A stretch of 64,000 nt of DNA from CAXMQZ01 sp963707075 (GTDB taxonomy: Bacteria; Acidobacteriota; Thermoanaerobaculia; Multivoradales; JAHEKO01): contig CAVPOX010000002.1 of the NCBI GenBank assembly GCA_963707075.1, forward strand, positions 806,001 through 870,000. Direction: 5' to 3'. Positions 15,874 through 25,470 of this stretch are shown here, piece by piece; the first letter of the stretch is position 1, and each line of letters starts with the position of its first letter. Both the position numbers and the translations under genes were made by a program. Under the pieces are notes generated by a model. The model searched no databases and was not told where the DNA came from. It worked only from the letters and a program-made list of their open reading frames with translations.

Positions 15874-16737
15874 TCAGCCCCCGAGAATGGCCCGTCCGCT
15901 GATCACCGAGAGGACGACAGCCGCCAGGGACAGAACCAGCCCAATCACCGCGGCAATCGTGTGATCCATCTTCTCGGGCTTACGCGGATCGAGCCACTTC
16001 GCCATCCCGTAACCACCCAGGAATCCACCCAGATGCGCGAAGTTGTCGACGCCTGGCATCATGAATCCAAACACGAACAGGACCAGCGCCCAGGTCCAGG
16101 TCTGTTGTCTCAGACCGGAGCCCCCCATTCGACGGCCAAAAAAGACCAACGCACCCAACAGACCGAAGATGGCGGCCGAGGCACCGATGGTGAACCGGGC
16201 ACCGCTCAAGATGGGCGGCAGAAAGCCAAGATACGCTCCCGCCAGACTGCTGAGAATGAAGCCAGCAGCACCCCCTACGAGGTAGATGAGCACCATCCGA
16301 CTCGAACCGTACAACTGAGCCGTTACCGGCGCCAGCTGCCGGACCCAGAGCATGTTGAACAGAATGTGCAGCAGGCCCCCGTGTAGCCATGAGGCCGAGA
16401 GGACGGTCCACCACCGCCCGTACCCGAAGACTGGCACTGCTCCGCTGGCACCGAAAAGAAACATGCTCTCGGTGCTGGGTTGCAGTAGCGAGAGCAGGCC
16501 ACTCATCTGAATACCCGACGGATCTACTGCCAGAGTCAACAGGTAGAAGACCACACAGGCTCCGATGATCATGGGCGTAAAACCAATGACCTGGCTCAGG
16601 TTCTGCCAGGTACGGCTGAACCCGAAGAACCCCGGCTTCTGCCGGCCGCAGTAGGGACAGACCTCTTCCCGGACTCCTACCAGCTTGCCGCAGGAAGGAC
16701 AGACTACGGAACCGGTGGTTTGACGTTCGAGCACCAC
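15874..16737 (-). CDS. Rhomboid-family intramembrane serine protease with N-terminal zinc ribbon
   Basis: The 287-residue protein starts with a zinc ribbon (CPSCGKLVGVREEVCPYCG, residues 14-32), then six or seven membrane segments. Rhomboid features are present: SWLHGGLLHILFNMLWV in helix 2, the nucleophile motif IGASAAIFGLLGAL in helix 4 and the catalytic His in HLGGFLGGYGMA in helix 6. It should cleave substrates within or near the membrane. The start is GTG at 16737 (or the GTG next to it), immediately after the stop of xseB, so it belongs to the xseA-xseB transcript. Confidence 0.88.
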   Translation of the reverse strand: MVLERQTTGSVVCPSCGKLVGVREEVCPYCGRQKPGFFGFSRTWQNLSQVIGFTPMIIGACVVFYLLTLAVDPSGIQMSGLLSLLQPSTESMFLFGASGAVPVFGYGRWWTVLSASWLHGGLLHILFNMLWVRQLAPVTAQLYGSSRMVLIYLVGGAAGFILSSLAGAYLGFLPPILSGARFTIGASAAIFGLLGALVFFGRRMGGSGLRQQTWTWALVLFVFGFMMPGVDNFAHLGGFLGGYGMAKWLDPRKPEKMDHTIAAVIGLVLSLAAVVLSVISGRAILGG

Positions 16738-16977
16738 CTATTCCTCGGCGCCTTCGTCGTCGTCCTCATCGAGAGCCTGGACGATCTGCGTTACCTCGAG
16801 CTCCGCCTTGCGAATCTTCTCGCGGCAAACCTCGAGCAGTCGGGCCGCGTTCTTGAGCTCATCGGCCAGATCGTCGATGTCGATCTCTTCGGACTCGACC
16901 CGGCGCAGGATGCTTTCCAACTCTTCGATGGCCTCACCAAAGCGCAGATCGGCCGCTGGCTTCTTCTTTGCTGTCAT
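16738..16977 (-). CDS. xseB: Exodeoxyribonuclease VII small subunit
   Basis: The 79-residue protein is the right length for XseB and has its two-helix signature: LRFGEAIEELESILRRVESE followed by DDLADELKNAARLLEVCREK. It binds XseA to form the exonuclease that degrades single-stranded DNA from either end. The ATG overlaps the xseA stop as ATGA (16974-16977). The acidic tail is usual. Confidence 0.93.
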   Translation of the reverse strand: MTAKKKPAADLRFGEAIEELESILRRVESEEIDIDDLADELKNAARLLEVCREKIRKAELEVTQIVQALDEDDDEGAEE

Positions 16978-18341
16978 GACTCCTCCACTCGACTGATGAG
17001 CTGCCCACCGGCCAGCTGACTGCGCACTCTCTCACCAGGCCCAACCTGGTGCGGCTGCGTCAGCACCCGCCCCGCGGTGTCCCGCGTGACCGAGAATCCC
17101 CGTTCCAGGATCCGCTCGGGGGCCAACTGAACACACAAACGCTGCCAGCCGGACAGCTTCGCTTCGAGCTCGCGCAAGCGCGACTCTGATTTGCCCGCGA
17201 TGCGCTCCACCAGACGCTGCGGTCGATGGCGACAGCGCTCCAGCGAAAGCGGTACCGCTCGACCGAGCTGCCGGGGCAGTCCTTGCAAGTCGCGCCGGGT
17301 GGCTGTGAGAAACCGCTCTGCCGCACGGGGTATCTCCTTCGCCAGATAACGCAATTCGGCAGCCTCCCTGGCCAACCGCCAACTCGCCTGGGTCAGCCCT
17401 CTCTCGGCGCGACCGAGGGCCTCGCGACCCCGGCGCAGCATCTCGACACTGGCGCGACTCAACGCTCGGCCCGTTTCCGCCACTCGCCGGTCCGCCAGCT
17501 GTGCTCTCTCTACCAGGAATTCGGCCACCTTGGTGGGGGTCTTGAAGGCCGTATGCGCCGCGATGTCGGCGATCGCCTGATCGATCTCGTGACCCAGCCC
17601 CGTCAGCACCGGAAAGGGCGCCAGGGCGATCGCCTCCGCGACCGCCCTGCTGTCGAAGACAGCCAGATCGGATCGTGAGCCACCTCCCCGTATCAAGGCG
17701 AGGCAATCCAACTTACCGCGTGACAGCCAGTCGATCGCCGAAACGATCTCTCGTTCCGCCTCCCGACCCTGCACTGCAGCGTGCACGAAGAGCACCTGGA
17801 AGCCAAAACCGCTCTCGCTCAGCGAGCTCAGGAAGTCGTGGTAGGCGGCGCTCTCGTGAGAGGTCACCAACCCGATTCTCAATGGCAGCTCGGGCAGCGG
17901 CAGGCCGCCATTGCGCTGCAGCAACCCGGCCTCGGACAGGGCCGCCAGGGTCTCGCGCCGGCGGCGGGCCAGCATTCCCAGCGCAAAGACCGGATCAACT
18001 TCCCGGACGACAAACTGCAGACGCCCGAAAGGAGGGTAGAAGTCTACCCGGCCCCGGCAACGGATGGCCTGCCCCTCGGTAATCGCCTGCTCGTTCACCG
18101 CCAGAACCTGTCGAATCCGGCTGTAGTCGTTGCGCCAGGCCACGGCTTCCAACTTGCCCGTGATCTGGTCCCCGTCACCCTTTTCGACCAGCTCGAAATA
18201 GAAGTGTCCACTGCGGTGCTCGCGGATACGATTGACCTCACCCGCCACCCAGACCTCCGGGTAGGCCTGCTGCAAAAGGTCGCGGACCTCTTCGCACAAT
18301 GCAGAGACGCTATAGGTCTCGTTCTCGAAAGGGGATGACAA
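16974..18341 (-). CDS. xseA: Exodeoxyribonuclease VII large subunit
   Basis: The 455-residue catalytic subunit has the N-terminal OB fold (VSALCEEVRDLLQQAYPEVW, then GEVNRIREHRSGHFYFEL), the conserved core LRIGLVTSHESAAYHDFLSSL and IRGGGSRSDLAVFDSRAVAEA, and a C-terminal coiled coil ending VGPGERVRSQLAGGQLI. Length and order match XseA. It works with the overlapping xseB in DNA repair. The gene is followed by xseB, rhomboid, JAMM, E1-rhodanese and gluzincin genes, all on the minus strand with short gaps, so this may be one long transcript. Confidence 0.95.
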   Translation of the reverse strand: MSSPFENETYSVSALCEEVRDLLQQAYPEVWVAGEVNRIREHRSGHFYFELVEKGDGDQITGKLEAVAWRNDYSRIRQVLAVNEQAITEGQAIRCRGRVDFYPPFGRLQFVVREVDPVFALGMLARRRRETLAALSEAGLLQRNGGLPLPELPLRIGLVTSHESAAYHDFLSSLSESGFGFQVLFVHAAVQGREAEREIVSAIDWLSRGKLDCLALIRGGGSRSDLAVFDSRAVAEAIALAPFPVLTGLGHEIDQAIADIAAHTAFKTPTKVAEFLVERAQLADRRVAETGRALSRASVEMLRRGREALGRAERGLTQASWRLAREAAELRYLAKEIPRAAERFLTATRRDLQGLPRQLGRAVPLSLERCRHRPQRLVERIAGKSESRLRELEAKLSGWQRLCVQLAPERILERGFSVTRDTAGRVLTQPHQVGPGERVRSQLAGGQLISRVEES

Positions 18342-18343
18342 TC

Positions 18344-18892
18344 CTAGTGGTACCCGACCAACTCTTCCGAGGAGGCCAGCGGGATACCCTTGGCCCAGGC
18401 CAGAGCCTCCTTCTCCCCGAGCGTCAACTTGTTGAGGAATTCCTCCGCCTCGGCCCGATCGTGGAAAAGGCGCCAGATGAAGGTGTGACCCGCCGGCGCG
18501 GTGAAATAGGTGTAGTTCTTGGTGTTCTTGGTAATCTCGAAGCCCAGGTCCGTCTCGCCATTGACACCGACACAGGCCATGCCGATCGCTCGGTAGGCGA
18601 GCGCCAGCGCCTTGAGCGCGTCCTCGTAGTCGGTCAGCTCTTCCTTCGAAAGGGGAGTGTGATAAATCGCCACCCGGGTCGCATCCTCTTCCGCCAGCAG
18701 GTTGTAGGCAACGTCATATCGTTCCATCGCTTCCAGCGTCTCACCGGTCGTGACAAAGACGTCGTCCGTACCGACGACCTTGTAGGTGATGGCAAAAACT
18801 GCGTCGTCGAACTCGGCGAACGCTTCGGCAAGCATGGTCTCGTCTTCGATCGTAAAATAAGACAGACGGTTGATCAGTCCTCGGGTTGTCAT
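18344..18892 (-). CDS. Conserved-looking protein of unknown function
   Basis: I do not recognise this 182-residue protein. It is soluble, acidic and mixed alpha/beta, without signal peptide, membrane segment or catalytic motif. Aromatic-rich stretches (LINRLSYFTIEDETML, NYTYFTAPAGHTFIWRLFHD) suggest a compact ligand-binding or scaffold fold. The frame opens at 18943, but the ATG at 18892 has AGGAGG 10 bases upstream and is chosen. It sits two bases upstream of xseA on the same strand, so cotranscription is likely; that gives no clear functional hint. Confidence 0.6.
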   Translation of the reverse strand: MTTRGLINRLSYFTIEDETMLAEAFAEFDDAVFAITYKVVGTDDVFVTTGETLEAMERYDVAYNLLAEEDATRVAIYHTPLSKEELTDYEDALKALALAYRAIGMACVGVNGETDLGFEITKNTKNYTYFTAPAGHTFIWRLFHDRAEAEEFLNKLTLGEKEALAWAKGIPLASSEELVGYH

Positions 18893-19029
18893 GGGTGAGA
18901 ATCCTCCTGGTGCAGCTCGTGGGCCTCGGACATCGGTTGCCACTTGGAAATACCGGTGTGGTTGCCGTTAGAGTCGGGTAGAGTCTATGCCCCACTCGGG
19001 GACGAACACCCGACTATACCAAAGGCATC

Positions 19030-22000
19030 ATGAGCAATACACCAGCCAACTCCGTCGCCTATCGCCTGCCAGCTGCCTTCCTGCGCTACTGGACCGACGA
19101 TCCCCGGCGGGAATCAGGGTTGTTCGATGCCGAGCTATACCGACTGACCAGGGGGCGGCAGGGCTTTCACCGCGTAAAACCGGGGACTCTGGCCATCACC
19201 GCCGAGACCGGCGATGCAGCCATCGTGGACACCGCCCTGCATCTCGGCCAGCGCCTCATCGATCTCGCCACGAAAGCCAATGAGAGGATTCGACTGCTGA
19301 TTCTGCCAGGCGAGGTCCTTGTGTCCTCCGGGACCCCGCAGCCCGCAAGTGACTTGTTGGTCGAGCGCGCACCGAGCTCGTTTGCCAGTCTCGAGCCTGG
19401 CGTGGTGCATGTGACGGGTTGGGTCCTCCAGGCGATGGAGTTGCCCTGGGAAGCGACCGACGCGGTCAAGGCTCGGGAAGCCGGTGACCAGATGCCACCG
19501 CTGTTCAAGGCGGGTGCTCGGAAGGCGGAGACCGCTCCCTGGCGCAATCGCGAAATCTTGAACCGCCGCATGAAGTCGGTACCCCGCCCCGCCCTGCTGA
19601 AGACAGGGCAGGAGCTGCTCTCATCCCCCGCCTGGCGTATCGATGGGCCAGTCGGGTGCGGCAAGAGCTATTTCGCCCACCAGCTCCTGCTCGCTACCAA
19701 GACACCTCGCCTGTGGCTGCGATGCGAGCCGGCGCATCGACGCACGGGTTCGCTGGCTACTCAGCTCACCGATCAACTGGCTGCAGTCGCCGATCACCAG
19801 ACCAGTGCCGTCATCTTCCCGCGGCTCAGGGACCCCGGGTCTGGGGGTTGGCTTCCCGACTCGGAAACGACGAGCGACCCGCAAGAGCTCGCCGACCTTC
19901 TGGCTCGATTGTCCGCAGCGACCGACCGAACCTTCTACCTCGTGATCGACGACCTGGAGCAAGGTACCCCGGAGGATCTGGACACTCTCGCCCAGCTGAC
20001 GCAGGTCCAGGAACTGGGCCGTTCCTTTCGCCTGCTGCTTATCGGCCGTTCGGGTGCTGGCCTCCCCGACAGGCTCGAGTCAGTACCCCGTTTGGAGGTG
20101 GGACCGTTCAGCGAAAGAGAGATGAGCGAGTTCAGCCCGCAGTTGTTTACCGGGCTGTCGCTACCGAGCGCAACCCAGAGCCGCCTGCACGATGCCACGC
20201 TGGGATGCCCGTTTGCGTTGGAGGAGGCCATGATCGCGTTGATTCGCGAGCAGAGCCTGCGTCGAGTCTATGGCGGATTCTTCTTCGCCGGTCAGGACAC
20301 TGCCAGCTTCAGCCCTTCCCCACGCCTGCTCTGCCACTTGCAGGCGGAGGCCTTTCGACAGGAGATCGAGACTCCAGCGCACCTTCTGTCCTTGCTCGAC
20401 AGCGGGCTGCCAGCCGAGATTCTCGCGGAAGTGGCCGAGGAGCTGGGGCAACCACTCCTCGATGATTGGACCGACAGGGGCTTGGCCAGTCGACTGCTCG
20501 CCACCATGGATTCACCGTGGGGCCCCGGTGTCGGCTTCAACTGTCCCGTCTTCGGCACCATCTTGCGATTCGGCATCGATTCGGAGGCGATTCCGCATCT
20601 CAAGGGCACACTCGGGCACACCCTCGCAACGGCAAGCAGCAGTGGCAAATCGGTTTGGGATTCCTATCGGCTGCTGCGTGGCACCGCTGGGGCCATTGAA
20701 CCCCTGCTCAAGACACTGAGTAGCTCCTATGCCGCGCAGATTCCCCGCGACGATCTGTTGGAGATCCTCTCCCAGGAGCTCTACCGGCACCGCGAGCGCG
20801 GGGGGGATTTCGAGATCGAGATGCAGCTGCTCTGGAAGCTGCTCCCTCTGGCCCGCAAGCTGGGGCGCCTCAACGAGTTCATCGAGGACCTGGAACGTGG
20901 AGTCGAGCTGGCCGAGGATCAACCGCGCCGCCTGCTCGCCCTGGCAGGGCTCAAAGCGGAGCTCGATCAGGATGCGGGCAGGTACACGCAGGCCGAGGAG
21001 ACCATCCGCACAGCGCTCGAGGCCGCCCAGGGAGCCGACGAGCGGCGGCAGGCACTGCTCTTGATCCAGCTCGGCCGCCTGCAACTCGATCAGGAGCGCT
21101 ATGACGAAGCCAAACAGCTGCTCGACAAGCTGGCTGACAACCTCGACCGTAGCGGGTTGAACGCGTTGGCGGCATCCTGCAAGTACTACCTCGGCAATAT
21201 CGCTCTGCACGAGGAGCGCTACGAAGAAGCGCTCGAACTGCACCAGGAGGCCCTGGAGAGGCGACAAGAGCAAAAGCTGAACAGGGTTGCCGGGAACTCA
21301 CTGACGGCGATGGGCGCCGTGAATATGGCTTTGGGAAACTATCCCCAGGCTTTGCAGTGCTACCAGGACGCACTCGAACTGCTGGAGCAGCATGGGGGGG
21401 AGATCGATCGCGCCTATCCGCTCATCGGGCTCGGGCGAGCCATGAATCACCTGGGAGACTACACCTCCGCGGCCAGCACGCTTCGCGAAGCCCTCACTCT
21501 GCGTGAGGGAAAGGACGACATCGCAGGCGAAGCCGTAGCCCGTCTGGCCATCGCCGAAAACCAACTCTTTCTCGGTCAGCTGGACCGTGCGCAGGAAGAA
21601 GCGACCAAGGCGCTGTTCCAGTTCAACCTGCTCTCTCGCAAGGCACTGTTGGCGGACGCCGAACAGCTCCTGGGCAAGATACAGATCCGACTGCGGCTGC
21701 ATGACAGTGCCAGAAATCACCTGGAGAATGCTCTCGAGCTGCACGGGCAGAAGGGCAACCTCCGCTCGATCGCTTTCGACAAGGCCTACCTCCTGAAGCT
21801 GGCGATGCTCGATGAGAAGACCGAAGAGATCGCGCGCCTGACTTCCGAGCTCGACGAAGCAGTGAAGGGACTGGCCAGACCCGATCTGGAAGAACAGCTC
21901 CACTTCCGGCTCTTCCAGAGCACCCGGTGGTTGCGCCATCGAGGCAAACCGGCCCCCGAGCCCGAGCCTTTCCTGGAGCAGGCGTACCGCGAGCTGCTGC

Positions 22001-22119
22001 GCAAAGCCTCGCATCTCAAGCCGGAGTTGCGCCACCAGTTCCTGTTTCAGATCTCCGAGTATCGGGAGATTCTCGAGGAGGGCTCGCGCGCGGGTCTTGC
22101 CACCGACCCGGAAGGCTAG
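19030..22119 (+). CDS. STAND-type P-loop ATPase with C-terminal TPR array
   Basis: This 1029-residue protein combines a unique N-terminal region (1-about 160), an AAA/STAND-like NTPase core and a long TPR region. The core has Walker A GPVGCGKS at 206-213 and Walker B FYLVIDD around 302-308, then helical winged-domain sequence to about 600. From about 600 to 1000, at least eight TPR-like helix pairs repeat (for example YDEAKQLLDKLADNL, YEEALELHQEALERR, YPQALQCYQDALELL). STAND proteins act as signal switches that open on ligand binding. Part of the N-terminal region (ILPGEVLVSSG) recalls the end of a class III cyclase domain, but catalytic residues are not evident. The partner is unknown. It stands alone and its TAG overlaps the convergent stop. 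Confidence 0.75.
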   Translation: MSNTPANSVAYRLPAAFLRYWTDDPRRESGLFDAELYRLTRGRQGFHRVKPGTLAITAETGDAAIVDTALHLGQRLIDLATKANERIRLLILPGEVLVSSGTPQPASDLLVERAPSSFASLEPGVVHVTGWVLQAMELPWEATDAVKAREAGDQMPPLFKAGARKAETAPWRNREILNRRMKSVPRPALLKTGQELLSSPAWRIDGPVGCGKSYFAHQLLLATKTPRLWLRCEPAHRRTGSLATQLTDQLAAVADHQTSAVIFPRLRDPGSGGWLPDSETTSDPQELADLLARLSAATDRTFYLVIDDLEQGTPEDLDTLAQLTQVQELGRSFRLLLIGRSGAGLPDRLESVPRLEVGPFSEREMSEFSPQLFTGLSLPSATQSRLHDATLGCPFALEEAMIALIREQSLRRVYGGFFFAGQDTASFSPSPRLLCHLQAEAFRQEIETPAHLLSLLDSGLPAEILAEVAEELGQPLLDDWTDRGLASRLLATMDSPWGPGVGFNCPVFGTILRFGIDSEAIPHLKGTLGHTLATASSSGKSVWDSYRLLRGTAGAIEPLLKTLSSSYAAQIPRDDLLEILSQELYRHRERGGDFEIEMQLLWKLLPLARKLGRLNEFIEDLERGVELAEDQPRRLLALAGLKAELDQDAGRYTQAEETIRTALEAAQGADERRQALLLIQLGRLQLDQERYDEAKQLLDKLADNLDRSGLNALAASCKYYLGNIALHEERYEEALELHQEALERRQEQKLNRVAGNSLTAMGAVNMALGNYPQALQCYQDALELLEQHGGEIDRAYPLIGLGRAMNHLGDYTSAASTLREALTLREGKDDIAGEAVARLAIAENQLFLGQLDRAQEEATKALFQFNLLSRKALLADAEQLLGKIQIRLRLHDSARNHLENALELHGQKGNLRSIAFDKAYLLKLAMLDEKTEEIARLTSELDEAVKGLARPDLEEQLHFRLFQSTRWLRHRGKPAPEPEPFLEQAYRELLRKASHLKPELRHQFLFQISEYREILEEGSRAGLATDPEG

Positions 22120-22805
22120 TCGGCGCGCTGCGCGAAGTACGCTTCGACCTGCTGCAGCTCGTGCGGGGTCAGGTCCGAGCTCGAGACGAAGAACTGCCTC
22201 CCGGGTTCCGGCAATGGCAGCTTGACTCGCGTCAGTGCCTGGTCGAGGGCATCACAGTCGATAGCGCCCAGGGCCATCACCGAGAATCCGCGACAGAGGA
22301 GATCGAGATGGCCGGCGAGGTCGCTCTCCATCTGGATCTCCAGATAACTCGGTATCTCGAGAGCAGTCACGCGGTAACCATCCCCTTCGCGCACCAGCTC
22401 CACCCGCCCGCTGAGATCGATCTCCTGCAAAGGCAACTCGATGTTGTCGTCGATTTCGCTGGTCACGTCGCCTACCCCCAACTCTGCCACCACGTAGGCC
22501 TTGCCCTTGAAGCGCGCCCTCAACCGCCCGGTATCTACGCCTTCACCCACTGCCCCCAGTTGCAGCTCATGCTCGAGAACCTCGAAGCTGTAGCTTGGTG
22601 CCCGCAGCTGGATGACCAGCGGACCGAGCTCGATAGGTGCGATGTCCACCTCGAGATCCTCGTGCACACCATTGACGCGGTCCGAGGTCAACGAATGGGT
22701 GTAGGTAGCCGATTCGGCCGCCAGGAGCGCGCTGGTATGGGCCAGGAACGGCGACAGCGAGATAGCGGCCACCGAGCAGGCGACTGAGAGGACAGATCTT
22801 TCCAT
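22116..22805 (-). CDS. Predicted exported protein of unknown function
   Basis: I do not recognise this 229-residue protein. A signal peptide (VLSVACSVAAISLSPFLAHTSALLAA) is followed by a beta-rich domain with repeated strand-like blocks such as LGPLVIQLRAPSYSFEVLE, RLRARFKGKAYVVAEL and GYRVTALEIPSYLEIQM. Two Cys (LLCRGF and IDCDAL) may pair. Alternating polar and hydrophobic residues suggest a lipid-binding or periplasmic beta fold, but this is a guess. The Met at 22805 is used instead of the upstream one. It lies 18 bases after the GWxTD/VWA gene on the same strand, so the two are probably an operon. Confidence 0.6.
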   Translation of the reverse strand: MERSVLSVACSVAAISLSPFLAHTSALLAAESATYTHSLTSDRVNGVHEDLEVDIAPIELGPLVIQLRAPSYSFEVLEHELQLGAVGEGVDTGRLRARFKGKAYVVAELGVGDVTSEIDDNIELPLQEIDLSGRVELVREGDGYRVTALEIPSYLEIQMESDLAGHLDLLCRGFSVMALGAIDCDALDQALTRVKLPLPEPGRQFFVSSSDLTPHELQQVEAYFAQRAD

Positions 22806-22823
22806 GGGCAGCGCTAGCAAGGT

Positions 22824-25352
22824 TCAGGGATAGTAGCCGCTGATGGTCCTGGCTTTCAACTTGCCGCCGCGCACCTTGACCTCGACCTGCCGAAAGACCC
22901 CGTCCTGACCGGGCCGGTCCGAGCTGTACGCCACCAGGTACTGACTACGCAGCTCCTCCTCGATCTGCCTGTAGACAGTGGCCAGCTCGGAGGCCTGAGA
23001 GATGAAAAACGTCCTGCCTCCCGTCTCCCTGGCGAGCTCATTCAGCTTCGAGCGTACCCCCGTTTCCAGCTTTCCCACATCCAGGCCAATGGTGTAGATC
23101 GTGACCCCGCTGCGGCGTGCGTACTCGAGGGCGTCGCGATAGGGCATGGCGCTGGTCGTATCGTCTCCGTCGGAGAGCAGCACCATGGCTCGGCGACCTC
23201 TTACCCCCCTGAAGTAGTACAGGCTGGTCACTACCGCGTCGTGCAGGCTGGTGGCCCCGTGAGATACCAGCTCTTCCAGAGAGTCCTCGACAGCCTCCAC
23301 GTCGTCGGTCGTGGGGATCAGCAAAGTCGGCTCACTGGAGAACGCCAGGGCGAACACCTTGTCACGCAACGTGATCATGTTGTGCAGGAACCCCAGGGCC
23401 GCCTGTTTGGCCTCCGCCAGAGAGTCCGCCATCGAAGTCGACGTGTCCACCACGATACCCAGCGTCAATGGTAGATCCTCGACCAGCTCGAACTTGCTGA
23501 TCGTCTGGGGTCGACCATCCTCCGTGACCGCGAACTCTTCCTGTGTCAGCCCCTTGACCAATCGCCCCGACTTGTCGGTCACGGTGGTGAAGAGCTCGAC
23601 CAACTTGACATCGACCTCCTCGAGATACTGGGGGGAGTTAAGAAACCTCACCTCCTCGGAACGACTGCCGTTGTCGAGCGTCGCAACCACCGACAGATAA
23701 GCCATGCTGCCACCCGGTGGCACGTCGATCTCGGCTTCCCAGGGAGGCTTCGCCAGTGTCGCGACGGACCCTTCATTGACCTTGAACTCCACCGACTCGA
23801 TGCGCCGCTCATCCGGAATCGTGATCTCCACCTTCGACTGGATGCGACCCGACACCGAGGCACCGCGCATCGGCTCCATGATTCGCACCCGAAAGGCACC
23901 GCGAGGCTGATTGATCACAACCTCGTCGGAGTCCACCAGCTCACCCATCGCGTCGTAGCCCTCGGCGCGCACGAACTGCTCGACCGGGAACTGACCCAGC
24001 CGCAGCTCGGCAGTGAAAGGGCGGGCATTGCGCGTCATCTGCGGCACGTCGTCGACGAGAAACTTCACCTTGGCTATGCGCTCTCCGGTCACCAGCGCCT
24101 CGGCTCGCCAAAGCCCGAGCACGACATCTCCAGGCGGCGGCACCAGAACGAGACTGTCGCGACCCGGTATGGTCTGCTCGGACAGCATGTTCCCCATCGC
24201 CACGATGGTGCCTTCGGGAACTGGAGGCTGCTCGATCTGCTGGGCCTCGTCGGGCACGGTGAATCCACGACTGGCAAACGCCATCGCACCCCCCACTTCG
24301 TCGACCACAGCCAGGTGAATCACGAAGTCTCGATCGGGGCGCAGTGGCTGCTCCACAACCAACGCGACTGGCTGGTCTTCAGCAGGCGGCGCGAGCTTGA
24401 ATCGGACCCGAAAGCGCTCGAAGACCCCGTTTCCCTGCACGATCTCTCCATCGAGGGCCAGGGCGAGGCCCGGCTCGTCGTCGGCAGTGGAGACCTCCAG
24501 ACCGGCGACAGAGGGAATCGAGACTAGGAAGCGAGTGATCATCCGCTGCCTCAGCTTTGCCGGGAACAGGACCTCGATATCACTGAGCTCGATCTGGTCG
24601 AGGTCGTTCGGTAGCTGAGTTGCCGCCGCCGCCTCCGACCAGGTGCCGAGATCTTCCGGGGGCGCCAGAAAGGCCTGCACCTGCTTGTCCGTCGGCCGGT
24701 TCTTCTGAAATCCTCTCAGTCCTTCGACACCGGTCGCCTCATCGACCTTGTCGACATCGGGGCATACCTTGCGCAGCCACCTGCCACCGCGGCCCATCAT
24801 TCCGAGCTCCTCCAGCTGCTCGACGAAATACTCCATCTCTTCGTTGAAGAGGACTCGCTTGGAGTCGGTCGGGAACCAGGCCCGATAGCCGGATTCCGGC
24901 GTGGGTTTGTGGAAGATCAGCGGAAAACGCGCCCCCTCGGGTCCATAAAACCAGACCTCGATCGGCACGAACACCTGACCGCAATCGACGATCTCGCGGT
25001 GGGCCGGGGGACCATTGAGGAAGAGCACCCGCGCCCGGTGGTCCACAAAGCTGAGAAACTCCTCGTGACGGACCAGGGCCAGCCGACGCTCGATACCAGC
25101 CTGGAGCTCGTTCTCCGGCGTCTCCGGGATCGGATCCTCACCCAGAAAGCCCTCGATGAAACGATCTCGGCCCTCCGCCGTAGCCTGGAGGAGCTCTTGC
25201 TTTTGCTCATCGCTCAGCAGCAAGCTCGGAGCGTCCTGGATAAAGGCCCGCTGATGCTCTGGCCAGAGGACAGCTGCGGAAGTGTCGACAGCTGCCTGGA
25301 GAGCCGTGCTGGCGAGGTAGAGCGCCACAGCCAGGAGAATTCTCGAGTTCAT
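22824..25352 (-). CDS. Exported GWxTD-domain / VWFA-domain protein
   Basis: The 842-residue product has a signal peptide (MNSRILLAVALYLASTALQA). An N-terminal GWxTD-type domain follows (about 40-200), recognised by DRFIEGFLGEDPIPETPENE and FVDHRARVLFLNGPPAHRE. The middle is beta-sandwich sequence, and a VWFA domain lies near 600-800 with the MIDAS motif DTSTSMADS, a later Thr and LLSDGDD. Just before it is a VTDKSGRLVKGLTQEEFAVTEDG segment typical of Acidobacteriota VWA proteins. It is probably an envelope adhesion or scaffold protein; no enzyme activity is indicated. The ATG at 25352 with AAGGAA 7 bases upstream is preferred over the frame start at 25397. Confidence 0.8.
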   Translation of the reverse strand: MNSRILLAVALYLASTALQAAVDTSAAVLWPEHQRAFIQDAPSLLLSDEQKQELLQATAEGRDRFIEGFLGEDPIPETPENELQAGIERRLALVRHEEFLSFVDHRARVLFLNGPPAHREIVDCGQVFVPIEVWFYGPEGARFPLIFHKPTPESGYRAWFPTDSKRVLFNEEMEYFVEQLEELGMMGRGGRWLRKVCPDVDKVDEATGVEGLRGFQKNRPTDKQVQAFLAPPEDLGTWSEAAAATQLPNDLDQIELSDIEVLFPAKLRQRMITRFLVSIPSVAGLEVSTADDEPGLALALDGEIVQGNGVFERFRVRFKLAPPAEDQPVALVVEQPLRPDRDFVIHLAVVDEVGGAMAFASRGFTVPDEAQQIEQPPVPEGTIVAMGNMLSEQTIPGRDSLVLVPPPGDVVLGLWRAEALVTGERIAKVKFLVDDVPQMTRNARPFTAELRLGQFPVEQFVRAEGYDAMGELVDSDEVVINQPRGAFRVRIMEPMRGASVSGRIQSKVEITIPDERRIESVEFKVNEGSVATLAKPPWEAEIDVPPGGSMAYLSVVATLDNGSRSEEVRFLNSPQYLEEVDVKLVELFTTVTDKSGRLVKGLTQEEFAVTEDGRPQTISKFELVEDLPLTLGIVVDTSTSMADSLAEAKQAALGFLHNMITLRDKVFALAFSSEPTLLIPTTDDVEAVEDSLEELVSHGATSLHDAVVTSLYYFRGVRGRRAMVLLSDGDDTTSAMPYRDALEYARRSGVTIYTIGLDVGKLETGVRSKLNELARETGGRTFFISQASELATVYRQIEEELRSQYLVAYSSDRPGQDGVFRQVEVKVRGGKLKARTISGYYP

Positions 25353-25399
25353 CGGTTGATTCCTTTGCAAGCGGACTGCCAGAAACGGTCTCGGCACCT

Positions 25400-25405
25400 T
25401 ACAAT
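25400..25405 (+). promoter_or_regulatory. -10-like box upstream of the HD-domain exonuclease gene
   Basis: TACAAT lies in the 118-base divergent gap between the VWFA gene (25352, minus) and the HD gene (25471, plus). It would give a leader of about 60 bases that contains the GGAAAGGGA ribosome site. No clear -35 element was found at 16-18 bases. Confidence 0.3.
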
Positions 25406-25470
25406 AGGCTTGGTTCCCCTGTCATGTGCTCGCGACAGGGGCCGATCTCACGACAGGAAAGGGACTCCCA

